Part shown: in pieces, positions 10,003 to 18,236 of the stretch
Position numbering within the stretch: position 1 is the stretch's first letter
Layout: each line of letters starts with the position of its first letter
Assembly: GCF_029525575.1 (NCBI RefSeq)
Contig: NZ_JAPDIA010000008.1
Coordinates: forward strand, 248,001 to 312,000
DNA: 64,000 bases
Reading direction: 5' to 3'
From: Cohnella rhizosphaerae
GTDB lineage: Bacteria > Bacillota > Bacilli > Paenibacillales > Paenibacillaceae
Program-made: the position numbers and the translations under genes
The notes under the pieces: model-generated
What the model was told of the DNA's origin: nothing
Seen by the model: the letters and a program-made list of their open reading frames with translations, nothing else
Database searches by the model: none

Positions 10003-10416
10003 CGGAAAGTTCGACAGACAATCGCTGGCGGCTTCGCGCCGCGAGAGGAAAGTCCGGGCTCCGCAGGGCAGGATGCTGGATAACGTCCAGTCGGCGCGAG
10101 CCGAAGGATAGTGCCACAGAAACGGACCGCCGATGGCCGCGACGCGTCGCGGATCAGGCAAGGGTGGAACCGTGGTGTAAGAGACCACGAGGAGCACTGG
10201 CGACTTTGCTCCTGGTAAACCCCATCCGGAGCAAGACCGAAGAGGAACGCAGCGGCCTTGAGCCGCGGCCCTTGCCCGGGGCGCGTTCGGGTTGGTCGCT
10301 CGAGCCGTGCGGCAACGTACGGCCTAGATAGATGATTGTCGCTTCCATCCGTGGGAGGACCGCCCGGTCCGTCTTACCACCGGAAGTACAGAACCCGGCT
10401 TACGTCGCGCTTTCCG
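10003..10416 (+). ncRNA. rnpB: RNase P RNA, class A architecture
   Basis: This is the catalytic RNA that matures the 5' ends of tRNAs. The P1 helix pairs the CGGAAAG near 10003 with CTTTCCG ending at 10416. The universal core is present: GAGGAAAGTCCGGGCTCC, the ACAGAAACGGACCGCCGATG segment, AGATAGATGATTGTC and ACAGAACCCGGCTTA. Two adjacent hairpins, CGTGGT/ACCACG with a GTAAGAG loop (10171-10188) and GGAGCA/TGCTCC (10191-10212), correspond to P13 and P14. A CCGGAGCAAGACC segment follows, as in class A (Escherichia coli-type) RNAs. Bacillus subtilis has class B, which lacks P13/P14. The assignment as rnpB is secure; the class is read by eye from these helices. Confidence 0.96.
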
Positions 10417-10474
10417 ATTATGCGCCAATGAATCCGTCCTTGCTTTTTACATAAAGGATAGGAGGTCGAGACAG

Positions 10475-10972
10475 GTGAGCGTGCACGAGTATAACGAAGC
10501 ATGCGGTCATGACGAAGAGCCGGCCGGCGAAGCCGCGACGGTACAAGAGATGGTGTCCATGATGAGCAGGGCCGGATGGCGCATTACCGATCAGCGCCGG
10601 ACGCTTGCCCGCATTTTCGCCGATACCGAAGGGTATTTGTCTCCGAAGGACGTGTACGACCAGCTCTCCGTGAAGTATCCGAGCGTCAGCTTCAACACCG
10701 TTTACCGCAATCTCCGGATGCTCAGCGATATGGGCGTGCTGGAGCAATTTTATTTTATGGACGGCGGTCTCAAGTTCAGGGCGAACTGCGCCAAGCACCA
10801 TCACCATCATCTGATTTGCACGAACTGCGAGAAGACGCTGTCGTTCGATTACTGCCCGATGAAGGAAGATCTCGAGCTGCCCGGCAGCTACCGCGTGCTG
10901 AGCCATCGCTTCGAGATTTACGGCGTATGCGAGGAATGCCAGCAAGAAGGCGCGAAGACGATCGCCCGCTAG
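10475..10972 (+). CDS. zur: Fur-family zinc uptake regulator Zur
   Basis: The 165-residue Fur-family repressor has an N-terminal winged helix (WRITDQRRTLARIF and VSFNTVYRNLRML). The C-terminal metal-binding domain carries a histidine cluster (CAKHHHHHLICTNC) and two CxxC pairs (CTNC and CEEC) for the structural zinc. GTG 10475 follows an AGGAGGT site. Family members sense Zn, Fe, Mn or peroxide. Assignment as Zur rests on the adjacent zinc importer genes and on two Zur-box-like palindromes in between. It should repress znuCBA when zinc is sufficient. Confidence 0.88.
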   Translation: MSVHEYNEACGHDEEPAGEAATVQEMVSMMSRAGWRITDQRRTLARIFADTEGYLSPKDVYDQLSVKYPSVSFNTVYRNLRMLSDMGVLEQFYFMDGGLKFRANCAKHHHHHLICTNCEKTLSFDYCPMKEDLELPGSYRVLSHRFEIYGVCEECQQEGAKTIAR

Positions 10973-10991
10973 CCGTGAAGCGAATGCGCGG

Positions 10992-11020
10992 TTGACGGTT
11001 TTACGGCCTACTGTTATATT
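10992..11020 (+). promoter_or_regulatory. Sigma-A promoter of znuCBA
   Basis: TTGACG (10992-10997), a 17-bp spacer and TATATT (11015-11020) form a near-consensus promoter. The expected start site is at about 11027, where the first Zur box begins. Confidence 0.75.
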
Positions 11021-11026
11021 GTTTAA

Positions 11027-11041
11027 GTGTAATTGTTACGG
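11027..11041 (+). promoter_or_regulatory. Zur box 1, at the znu transcription start
   Basis: GTGTAATTGTTACGG matches 10 of the 14 fixed positions of the Bacillus Zur operator (TCGTAATnATTACGA), with GTAAT and TTAC arms placed symmetrically. It sits over the predicted +1, so binding would block initiation. Confidence 0.6.
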
Positions 11042-11102
11042 ATAAAAAGGATACGAGTGTGCTGAAGCCGGCTGCGAAGCGGGCTTTCGTTATGCGATAT
11101 AA

Positions 11103-11117
11103 GCGTAACTTTTACGA
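11103..11117 (+). promoter_or_regulatory. Zur box 2, in the znuC leader
   Basis: GCGTAACTTTTACGA keeps both CGTAA and TTACGA arms of the Zur consensus (11 of 14 positions). It is 24 bp upstream of the znuC ATG and about 76 bp from box 1, centre to centre. It could act as a roadblock site or allow cooperative binding. Confidence 0.6.
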
Positions 11118-11141
11118 TAAAGGACGAGGAGGAGAACGCAA

Positions 11142-11852
11142 ATGGCGCTCGTAGCGATGGAGCAGGTCGTGTTCGGGTACGACGACGTGCCGAGCCTGGA
11201 GGACGTGAATCTGGAGATCGGCGCAGGGGAATTCGTCGCCGTGACCGGACCGAACGGCGCATCCAAGACGACGCTGCTCCGACTCATGATGGGTCTGCTG
11301 GCCCCCTGGAAAGGCAAGATCAGCCTGGCTTCCCGAGGCAAGGGGGGCGGCAAGCTGAAGATCGGTTACGTACCGCAGCAGATCTCCGCGTTCAACAGCG
11401 GATTTCCGAGCAGCATCCTGGAGTTCGTGCGGTCCGGCCGCTATACGAAGGGTTCTTGGCTGAGGAAAATGAACGCCCGCGATCATGAGCAGACGGAGCT
11501 GGCGCTCAAGCAGGTGGGGATGTGGCATCTGCGGCACCGCAAGATCGGCGAGCTGTCCGGCGGCCAGAAGCAGCGGATCTGCATCGCGCGGGCGCTGGCG
11601 ATGGAGCCGGACCTGCTCGTGCTGGACGAACCGACGACGGGCATGGACCGGGATAGCCGGTTCGGTTTTTACGAGCTGATGAAGACGCAGACGGAGCAGT
11701 ACGGACGCACCGTCGTCATGGTCACGCACGGGCTGGATGAGGTATCGCCGTATCTGGATCGCATCGTCGAGCTGGAAAGGAAGGAGGATGGCAAGTGGAG
11801 ATGCTGCACTACGACTTCATGCAGAGGGCATTTCTCGCCGGCGCGCTCATAG
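11142..11852 (+). CDS. znuC: Zinc ABC transporter ATP-binding protein ZnuC
   Basis: The 236-residue ATPase powers high-affinity zinc import. Walker A is TGPNGASKTTLL; the S replacing the usual G is typical of the Znu/Adc family. The LSGGQKQR signature, LLVLDEPTTGMD Walker B and a switch histidine in VMVTHGLDEV are all present. The cysteine-containing tail (KWRCCTTTSC) is read through the first 58 bp of znuB. Similar tails occur in homologues, so this unusual overlap looks real. Expression should be controlled by the upstream Zur boxes. Confidence 0.93.
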   Translation: MALVAMEQVVFGYDDVPSLEDVNLEIGAGEFVAVTGPNGASKTTLLRLMMGLLAPWKGKISLASRGKGGGKLKIGYVPQQISAFNSGFPSSILEFVRSGRYTKGSWLRKMNARDHEQTELALKQVGMWHLRHRKIGELSGGQKQRICIARALAMEPDLLVLDEPTTGMDRDSRFGFYELMKTQTEQYGRTVVMVTHGLDEVSPYLDRIVELERKEDGKWRCCTTTSCRGHFSPARS

Positions 11853-12716
11853 CGCTCGTCGCTTCGGCGCTGGGCGTCTACTTGATGCTTCGGCGGCAGG
11901 CGCTCATGGCCGACATGCTCTCGCACGTCTCGCTCGCCGGCATCGCGGCCGGCGCGTATCTCCACTGGAATCCGACCCTGACCGGCTTTGCGATCGCGAT
12001 CGTCGGCGCGGTCGCCGTCGAATACGTCCGTCGTTCCTACAAGACGTACAGCGAGATCTCCGTCGCGATCATCATGGTCGGCGGACTGTCGAGCGCCGTC
12101 ATCATCATGAACCTGAACCAGAGCGTGAACAAGAGCTTTTCGTCTTATTTGTTCGGCTCGGTCGTAGCCGTCAACCGGACCGAGCTTATTCTGATGCTGG
12201 CCGTATCGGTGCTTGCAGCCTTATTCTTCATTTTGATGCGCCGTCCGCTTTATCAGATGACGTTCGACGAAGATACGGCCAAAACGTCCGGACTGCCGGT
12301 CAATTGGCTGTCGCTTGCGTTCAGCGTCGTAACCGGGATGATCGTCGCGGCGGCGATGCCGATCGTCGGCGTGCTGCTCGTCTCTTCGCTTGTCGTTTTG
12401 CCTGCGGCGCTCGCCATCCGGCTCGCCTCGAGCTTCTCGATGGCGATCGTTTTCTCCATGGCGTTCGGCCTTGGCGGCGTATGGTCCGGTCTCTCGGCCT
12501 CCTATGCCTTCAGCACGCCGCCGGGCGCGACGATCGCGCTGATTCTGCTCGCGATCCTGCTCGTCGGCATCGGTCTGAAAAAAGGCGCGCTTCGCGCGGC
12601 GAAGCGCAAGAGCAGGCTCGGCCAAAACGTCGCCGCGGCGGAGGAAGCGCCTTACGAAGCGGCACGGTTCAGCAGCACGGCGCGCGTCGCAGACAAGGGG
12701 GGAGTCGCGCGGATGA
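11795..12716 (+). CDS. znuB: Zinc ABC transporter permease ZnuB
   Basis: The product is a hydrophobic ABC-3 family permease (VASALGVYLMLRRQALMADM, then LSHVSLAGIAAG) with about eight helices that forms the zinc channel. GTG 11795 follows AAGGAGG at 8 nt and lies inside znuC. As given, the frame has no stop and runs into znuA. Removing one G from the G6 run at 12697-12702 produces a TGA at 12714-12716 that overlaps the znuA ATG (ATGA), the expected coupling. The corrected length is 306 residues. Confidence 0.9.
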
Positions 12717-13667
12717 AGTCGTACTTGGCCAAAGCGGCCCTTGCGGCGTTGGCCGTGTCGATGGCGCTCGCGGGGTGCGGGCAAGGCGGCGCGAAGAAGG
12801 GCGATGCGAACGCCGGCACCGACGCTGGCGCGCAGCGCAAGCTTCAAGTGGCGGCAAGCTTTTACCCGATGTACGAGTTCGCCAGTCAGGTCGCCGGCGG
12901 CCTCGCCGAAGTAACTCTGATGGTGCCGGGCGGCGTGGAGCCTCACGATTGGGAACCGACGCCCAAGGATATGGCGCTGCTGTCCAAAGCCGACGTTTTC
13001 GTCTACAACGGCATCGTGGAGAGCTGGGCCGGGCAGGCGATCTCCAGCGCAGGTCGCGGGGACCGCGTCGACGTCGAAGCTTCGGCCGGATTTGAGACCG
13101 ATGTCCCGGGAGGCGAGCAAGCGCCGGACGGCAAGCCGGCTGGAGCGGATCCGCATGTGTGGCTCAGTCCGGCGCTTGCGCAGCGGGAAGTCGAGCGTAT
13201 CCGCGACGGCTTGTCCAAAGCCGATCCGGCGCACGCCGCAGACTTCGAAGCGAACGCCGAAGCCTATATCGCGAAGCTGCGGCAGCTCGACGCGGAGTTC
13301 CGCACGGCGCTCGGCCCGGCGAAGCGCAAGACATTCGTCACGCAGCATGCGGCATTCGGCTATTTGGCCCGCGAATACGGACTGACGCAGCTGCCGATCT
13401 CCGGCCTGTCTCCGGATCAGGAGCCGACGCCGGCGCAGATGGCTTCGGTCGTGAAGGAGATCCAGTCGCTGGGCATTTCGACGATCTTTTTTCGAGGCGC
13501 TGGTCGACCCGAAGGTCGCGGAGACGATCGCGAGCGAGACCGGCGCGAAGACGGACGTGCTCGATCCGATCGAAGGTCTGACGAAGGACGATAAAGCGCA
13601 AGGGCTCGATTATATCGGCTTGATGAAAAGGAACCTGGCCGCGCTCGAAAAAGCGTTGATGGAATAA
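12713..13667 (+). CDS. znuA: Zinc ABC transporter substrate-binding lipoprotein ZnuA
   Basis: This is the cluster A-I metal-binding lipoprotein that delivers Zn to ZnuB. It begins with a lipoprotein signal peptide whose lipobox cysteine is in MALAGCGQ. Metal-ligand histidines are visible in GGVEPHDWEPTP, GADPHVWLSP and VTQHAAFGYLAREYG, and the last acidic ligand region is near the C-terminus. A T6 run at 13487-13492 breaks the frame. Deleting one T restores TIFFEALVDPKVAET through to ALEKALME and the TAA at 13665. The corrected length is 317 residues, normal for the family. Confidence 0.92.
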
Positions 13668-13737
13668 CCAACGTCCTTCTGTCCCGTGGCCTCGGAACCG
13701 CATTATAACATTATAACGGCTCTCGCAACTTAGAAGA

Positions 13738-13767
13738 GGCCGTCGGCGCAAGAGCCGGCGGCCTTTT
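13738..13767 (+). terminator. Terminator of the znu operon
   Basis: GGCCGTCGGC (13738-13747) pairs with GCCGGCGGCC (13754-13763) in a 10-bp stem with one G-U pair, followed by TTTT. Confidence 0.8.
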
Positions 13768-13790
13768 CGCGGATCATTAGGACGCTTGCC

Positions 13791-13966
13791 GTGAGCGGAC
13801 CCAGTTGCCCTTATTTCTTTCGTTCCGCCCACTTTTACGGCTCCGCGGACCCAGTTGCCGCTATTTTCAAGATCGCGGGCGATTTCAAGCGACACTGGCA
13901 CGAATAACGACTTTCCGGTCCGCAACTTGCTCTATTCCACGTTTATCCGCAAAATAACGCCTCTCC
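13791..13966. repeat. Three imperfect intergenic repeat units
   Basis: The 15-mer GCGGACCCAGTTGCC occurs at 13795 and 13845 (50 bp apart). A diverged copy, GGTCCGCAACTTGCTCTATT, begins at about 13916. Each is followed by a TTATTTC- or CTATTTT-like tract, and the unit ends CGACTTTCCGG and CGCCTCTCCGG also match each other. The units have no open frame of their own. They lie in the roughly 620-bp gap between znuA and the aminopeptidase genes. The rest of that gap (13967-14199) shows no convincing gene; a 64-codon frame at 14032-14226 has no ribosome binding site. Confidence 0.55.
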
Positions 13967-14199
13967 GGTCCGGTGGGACATGGAATGCGGTGTGAGGATG
14001 CCATGCGGGAATACGGTGATGTGGATGCGGCATGCTGACGGGCAAACCAAACCCGGGGATATCCGGGGTTCGATTGACAGAGCCATTATGGTCATTCGTA
14101 TGTGTTGCGGTTGCGTGTCGGCGAGAAGTGAGCAGCATCGGTAGAGCCTTCATCGGCACGCTCGCAAACGGCCAGCTAATCCACAGCGTTCTATCCTTT

Positions 14200-14222
14200 A
14201 AACTGACTGATCAGTTCAGTTT
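14200..14222. promoter_or_regulatory. Palindromic operator over the ampS promoter
   Basis: AAACTGA (14200-14206) and TCAGTTT (14216-14222) flank a CTGATCAG core. Nested inverted repeats of ACTGA/TCAGT like this are typical of TetR-family operators. The right arm runs into the -35 hexamer at 14221, so a bound repressor would occlude RNA polymerase. No TetR-type gene lies in the window. Confidence 0.5.
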
Positions 14223-14249
14223 GTGAACGACGACCGAATTCGGTACAAT
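14221..14249 (+). promoter_or_regulatory. Sigma-A promoter of the aminopeptidase pair
   Basis: TTGTGA (14221-14226), 17-bp spacer, TACAAT (14244-14249). The first gene starts 40 bp downstream. Confidence 0.6.
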
Positions 14250-14289
14250 ATAGTGAAACGCCTTGCATTCTGAGAACGGAGCGTGGGAC

Positions 14290-15523
14290 ATGCCGGAGTT
14301 CGAACGCGATTTATCCAAGTACGCCGAGCTGATCGTCAAGATCGGCGCCAACGTGCAGCAAGGCCAGGACGTATACGTGTCCAGCCAGATCGAAGGAGCG
14401 CGGCTCGCGCGCCTGGTCGTGGAGCACGCTTACAAGGCCGGGGCCGGCAACGTCGTCGTGGACTGGGCGGACGATACGCTCACCCGGCTGAAGTACGACC
14501 ATGCCGCGGCTGAAGTTTTCACGCAGTTTCCCGAATGGGAGAAGCTGCGCCGCAACGAAGTGGTCGAGCGCGGAGGCTGCTTTATTTTCCTCAACTCGTC
14601 CAATCCCGATCTGCTAAGCGGCGTCGATCCCAAGAAGATCGGCAGCTACCAAAAGGCCGCCGGCGAGGCGCTCGCCGTCTACCGGCAAGCGACCGCCTCC
14701 GACAAGATCGCCTGGACGATCGCGGGCAGCGCCACCAAGGCTTGGGCCGCGAAGGTATTTCCCGGCGAATCCGCCGAGATGTCCGTCCGCAAGCTTTGGC
14801 AGTCGATCTTCGATGCCGTCCGTCTGCACGCGGACGATCCGGTTGAAAATTGGCGCGCCCACGACGCGAATCTGCAGGACAGAGCCGCCTGGCTGAACGA
14901 ACAGCGGTTCGACAAGCTGCGCTACCGGGCGCCGGGGACGGACCTGACGATCGGACTGCCGAAGGGACATCTGTGGATGACCGCGGGCGGCACGAAGCCG
15001 GACGGCGTCGGGTTTATGAAGAACATGCCTACCGAAGAGGTGTTCACGGTGCCGTACCGCGACGGCGTCAGCGGGTATGTGAGCAGTTCGAAGCCGCTCA
15101 GCTACAGCGGCACGCTCATCGACCGCTTCAAGCTGACGTTCGAGGAAGGACGCATCGTCGGCGTCGAGGCCGAAGAAGGCGAGGAGATGCTGCGGCAGAT
15201 CGTCGAGACCGACGACGGTTCGCATTATCTAGGCGAAGTGGCGCTCGTGCCGCATCGTTCGCCGATCTCGAACGCGAACATTTTGTTTTACAACACGCTG
15301 TTCGACGAGAACGCGTCCAACCATCTCGCGATCGGACTCGGCTTTCCGTTCACGCTCGAAGGCGGCAAGACGATGTCGCCCGAGGCGCTAAGGGAAGCGG
15401 GGGGTCAACGCCAGCGTCGTCCACGTCGACTTCATGATCGGAAGGGCCGACATGGACATCGACGGCATTCGGGCGGACGGAACGGCGGTGCCTGTATTCC
15501 GGAACGGGAACTGGGCGGACTGA
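14290..15523 (+). CDS. ampS: M29 family aminopeptidase, first copy
   Basis: This is a thermophilic-type (AmpS/PepS, M29) metallo-aminopeptidase that removes N-terminal residues from peptides. Family motifs include LTIGLPKGHLWMTAGG, NMPTEEVFTVPYRDGVSGYV, and the metal-ligand region DDGSHYLGEVALVPHRSPIS with NTLFDENASNHLAIGLG. ATG 14290 is preferred to an upstream TTG at 14263 because GGAG precedes it. One extra G in the G6 run at 15399-15404 breaks the frame near the C-terminus. Removing it gives EAGVNASVVHVDFM and a stop at 15521, for 410 residues. That matches the downstream paralogue (409), to which it is clearly similar along its whole length. Confidence 0.9.
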
Positions 15524-15568
15524 CGTACGCGCAGCCTGTCATTTAACAACGATCGGGAGGATGATCTT

Positions 15569-16798
15569 GTGGAACCATTCGAGCAGCAGTTGGCCCGGTA
15601 CGCGGAGCTGATCGTCAAGGTCGGCGCGAACGTCCGGCAGGGGCAGGAAGTATTCGTCGTCAGCCAGATCGAAACGGCGCAGTTGACGCGCCTCGTCGCG
15701 GCGGCGGCCTATGACGCCGGCGCCTCCAACGTCCACGTCGACTGGAGCGACGACAAGGTGTCCCGCCTGAAGTACGACCATGCGGCGCCTGAAGTATTCC
15801 GTACGTTTCCTTCCTGGGAGACCTTAAAGCGCAATCACTTCGTCGAAAAGGAGGCATGCTTCATCTCGTTCGTCTCGTCCGGTCCGGACGTGCTGAAGGG
15901 AGTCGACCCGCAGCGGATCGGCGATTATCAAAAAGCGGCGGGCGCGGGGCTCTCCGATTTCCGCAGGGCGATTCAATCCGACAAGGTCGCTTGGACGGTC
16001 GCGGCGGCGGCGTCGAACGATTGGGCGCAAAAAGTATTTCCGGGTGACGCGCCGGAGATCGCGCTCGGCAAGCTGTGGCTGGCGATTTTCGACGCGGTGC
16101 GGCTGCATGCGGACGACCCGGTACAGGCATGGCGCGAGCACGATCGCATCCTGCACGGCAAAGTCGACTGGCTGAACGGTTTGCGACTCCGCAAGCTGCA
16201 TTACAAGGCCGCGGGTACGGACCTGACGGTCGAGCTGCCGGATCGTCATCTGTGGGTCGGCGCTTCGAGCGTGACGCCGGCCGGGGTCAGCTTTATGGCC
16301 AACATGCCGACCGAAGAGGTATTCACGGCGCCGAAGCGCGACGGCGTGAACGGCTACGTGAGCAGCACGAAGCCGCTGAGCTACGCCGGCAATATCATCG
16401 ATCGGTTCAAGCTCACGTTCGCGCTAGGGCGGATCGTGCAGGTCGAAGCCGAGGAGGGCGAAGAGATTTTGCGGCAGCTCGTCGAGACAGACGAGGGCTC
16501 GCATTATCTTGGAGAGATGGCGCTCGTGCCGCACCGTTCGCCGATCTCGGAGTCGAACATTTTGTTCTACAACACCTTGTTCGACGAGAATGCGTCCAAT
16601 CACTTCGCCATCGGCAGCGGCTACGCCTTCAACGTCGAAGGCGGCAAGACGATGACGCCGGAGGAGCTGGCGGCCAACGGGGTTAACGCGAGCGTCGCCC
16701 ACGTCGACTTCATGGTCGGTTCCGCCGAGATGGACATCGACGGTTTCTTGGAAGACGGTACGATCGTGCCTATTTTCAGAAACGGCAATTGGGCGTAA
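15569..16798 (+). CDS. M29 family aminopeptidase, second copy
   Basis: The 409-residue aminopeptidase is an intact tandem paralogue of the gene 45 bp upstream and shares its promoter. It has the same motifs (LTVELPDRHLWVGAS, NMPTEEVFTAPKRDGVNGYV, DEGSHYLGEMALVPHRSPIS, NTLFDENASNHFAIGSG). GTG 15569 follows a GGGAGG site. Divergence is concentrated in the N-terminal half, so the two enzymes may differ in peptide preference. The intact C-terminus (VNASVAHVDFMVGSAEMDID) was used to locate the frame error in the first copy. Confidence 0.93.
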   Translation: MEPFEQQLARYAELIVKVGANVRQGQEVFVVSQIETAQLTRLVAAAAYDAGASNVHVDWSDDKVSRLKYDHAAPEVFRTFPSWETLKRNHFVEKEACFISFVSSGPDVLKGVDPQRIGDYQKAAGAGLSDFRRAIQSDKVAWTVAAAASNDWAQKVFPGDAPEIALGKLWLAIFDAVRLHADDPVQAWREHDRILHGKVDWLNGLRLRKLHYKAAGTDLTVELPDRHLWVGASSVTPAGVSFMANMPTEEVFTAPKRDGVNGYVSSTKPLSYAGNIIDRFKLTFALGRIVQVEAEEGEEILRQLVETDEGSHYLGEMALVPHRSPISESNILFYNTLFDENASNHFAIGSGYAFNVEGGKTMTPEELAANGVNASVAHVDFMVGSAEMDIDGFLEDGTIVPIFRNGNWA

Positions 16799-16810
16799 AA
16801 ATCGGACATC

Positions 16811-16849
16811 AAAAAAGGTTGACCGGCAACTGCCGGCCAACCTTTTTTT
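16811..16849. terminator. Bidirectional terminator between ampS and bdbC
   Basis: AAAAAAGGTTG (16811-16821) pairs with CAACCTTTTTT on the other side of an internal ACCGGC/GCCGGC stem. T-runs exist in both directions, so it can stop both the aminopeptidase unit and the convergent bdbDC unit. Confidence 0.9.
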
Positions 16850-16869
16850 GTATGAATGCCGTCGCTCGC

Positions 16870-17334
16870 TTAACGATCGTCGAACGCCGACCCTTCGGCA
16901 TCGGACCAGCCGTCGCGATCTTGCGTCCTGCTCCCGTACCACAGCAGCAGACCGATCAGAATAAAAGCGGTAAGCGCGAGCAGCGGGATCGTAATGACGC
17001 CGAACCAGTCCAGGTAATCTTCGCTGCAGGGAACGCCGACGGTGCAGGGAAGGATGCTCGCCATGCCAGGCACCTTTTGCTCGCCGTAGTGATAAAGGGA
17101 GATGAATCCGCCGATCGCGATCAGCGGCGCGACGTAGCCGACGATGCGCCGATCGCCGCGGATGGCGGCGCGGCCGAGCAGCAGCACGAGCGGATACATG
17201 AAGATCCGCTGCAGCCAGCAAAGCTTGCAGGGCGCGTAATTCAGCACCTCGCTCATGAAGAGGCTGCCTCCGGTCGCGACGAGCGAGACGACCCATGCCA
17301 GGTAGAGAAAGTTAGCCTTGAAAAACGAGCGCAT
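16870..17334 (-). CDS. bdbC: Thiol-disulfide oxidoreductase BdbC (DsbB family)
   Basis: The 154-residue membrane protein has four helices and re-oxidises the partner thiol oxidase with quinone. The first cysteine pair is C36-x-x-C39 in YAPCKLCWLQR, after the first helix. The second, periplasm-facing pair is in LPCTVGVPCSEDYLDW. Both pairs are conserved in DsbB/BdbC. It starts 16 bp after the end of bdbD in the same orientation, so the two form a functional pair for disulfide formation in exported proteins. Confidence 0.93.
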   Translation of the reverse strand: MRSFFKANFLYLAWVVSLVATGGSLFMSEVLNYAPCKLCWLQRIFMYPLVLLLGRAAIRGDRRIVGYVAPLIAIGGFISLYHYGEQKVPGMASILPCTVGVPCSEDYLDWFGVITIPLLALTAFILIGLLLWYGSRTQDRDGWSDAEGSAFDDR

Positions 17335-17350
17335 CCCTGAAGCGTCCCCC

Positions 17351-18116
17351 TTAGGAGGCCGAGGCGGAAGCGGCTGCGGACGAAGCGGCCGGCGCTTCGG
17401 GCGACGCCTTCAGCGCTTTTTCGATCTCGGCTTTCAGATTGTCGTAGTTCAGCGCCTGGTCGTCGGACAGCTTCTTACCGTTCAGGACGAGCGTCGGCGT
17501 GCCGGTGAATTTGTTGTCGCGCGCGATCTTGTTGTGCTTGTCCACTTCGGATTGGTATGTCGCGTCGTCGATATCCTTTTTTGAGCTTGTCGAAGTCGAG
17601 CTTCAGCGACTTGTCCTTCGCCAGCTTGACGAGGAAGTCCGAAGTCGCCCATGTCGCGCTCTCGGCGCCCTGATTCTCGTAGACGGCATGATAGAAGTTC
17701 CAGAAATCGTCGTTGCTCTGATGGTAGACCGCCTGCGCGGCGAGCGCTGCGGTACGCGAGTCGGTCTGCGGACTGATGATCGTAAAGTTCATGAAGCTGA
17801 GCGACATTTTGCCGGTATCGATGAAGTCCGCTTTAAGCTTCGGATAAATCTCGTCGTTGAAATATTTGCACGTAATGCATTTGAAGTCTCCGAATTCGAC
17901 GAGCTTGACCGGCGCATCGGCCTGGCCGATCGTAGGCAGCGTATCGTAATCGAAATTCAAATCTTCGGGCTGCGGCCGGAACACGATCGCCAGCGCGATG
18001 ATCGCCACGGCGGCCGCGACCGTCGTCCAAACCCAGATCCGCGACTGCTTGCGCCTTTTGCGCGCCAGCTCTTCTTTTTTAAGCCTTTCCTCTTTCTTGC
18101 GCTGTGCCTTGTCCAA
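17351..18116 (-). CDS. bdbD: Membrane-anchored thiol-disulfide oxidoreductase BdbD (DsbA family)
   Basis: This is an extracytoplasmic DsbA-like oxidase. A lysine/arginine-rich cytoplasmic tail of about 25 residues leads into one transmembrane helix (residues 27-46), then the thioredoxin fold with the active site C80-I-T-C83 in EFGDFKCITCKYF. The cis-Pro loop is TGTPTLVLNG. The CITC dipeptide is unusual; Bacillus and Escherichia enzymes have CPxC. A T6 run at 17577-17582 (A6 in the coding strand) breaks the frame. Removing one base restores KLKKDIDDATYQSEVDKHNK and a 254-residue product with an alanine/serine-rich C-terminal tail. Confidence 0.9.
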
Positions 18117-18188
18117 TGCGTTCGACCCCTTCGTAACGGATGAATATTCATCGCAATTTCGGCGACCGTGGAGGTCGCGCTTCTCTCT

Positions 18189-18217
18189 ATTATAGAAGTC
18201 CGGGCGTCAAACGACAA
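18189..18217 (-). promoter_or_regulatory. Promoter of bdbDC
   Basis: On the minus strand, TTGTCG (18217-18212) and TATAAT (18194-18189) are spaced by 17 bp. The start codon is about 70 bp downstream. Confidence 0.6.
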
Positions 18218-18236
18218 ATCGTAGTTTTCGAGACGG

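Noticed and set aside
9924-10331. 135-codon open frame on the plus strand
   Set aside because: It lies over the RNase P RNA gene and has no ribosome binding site.
11737-13095. 452-codon plus-strand frame overlapping znuC, znuB and znuA
   Set aside because: An out-of-register, arginine-rich shadow of three certain genes.
14032-14226. 64-codon frame between the repeats and the ampS promoter
   Set aside because: No ribosome binding site, no family resemblance, and it runs through the operator.
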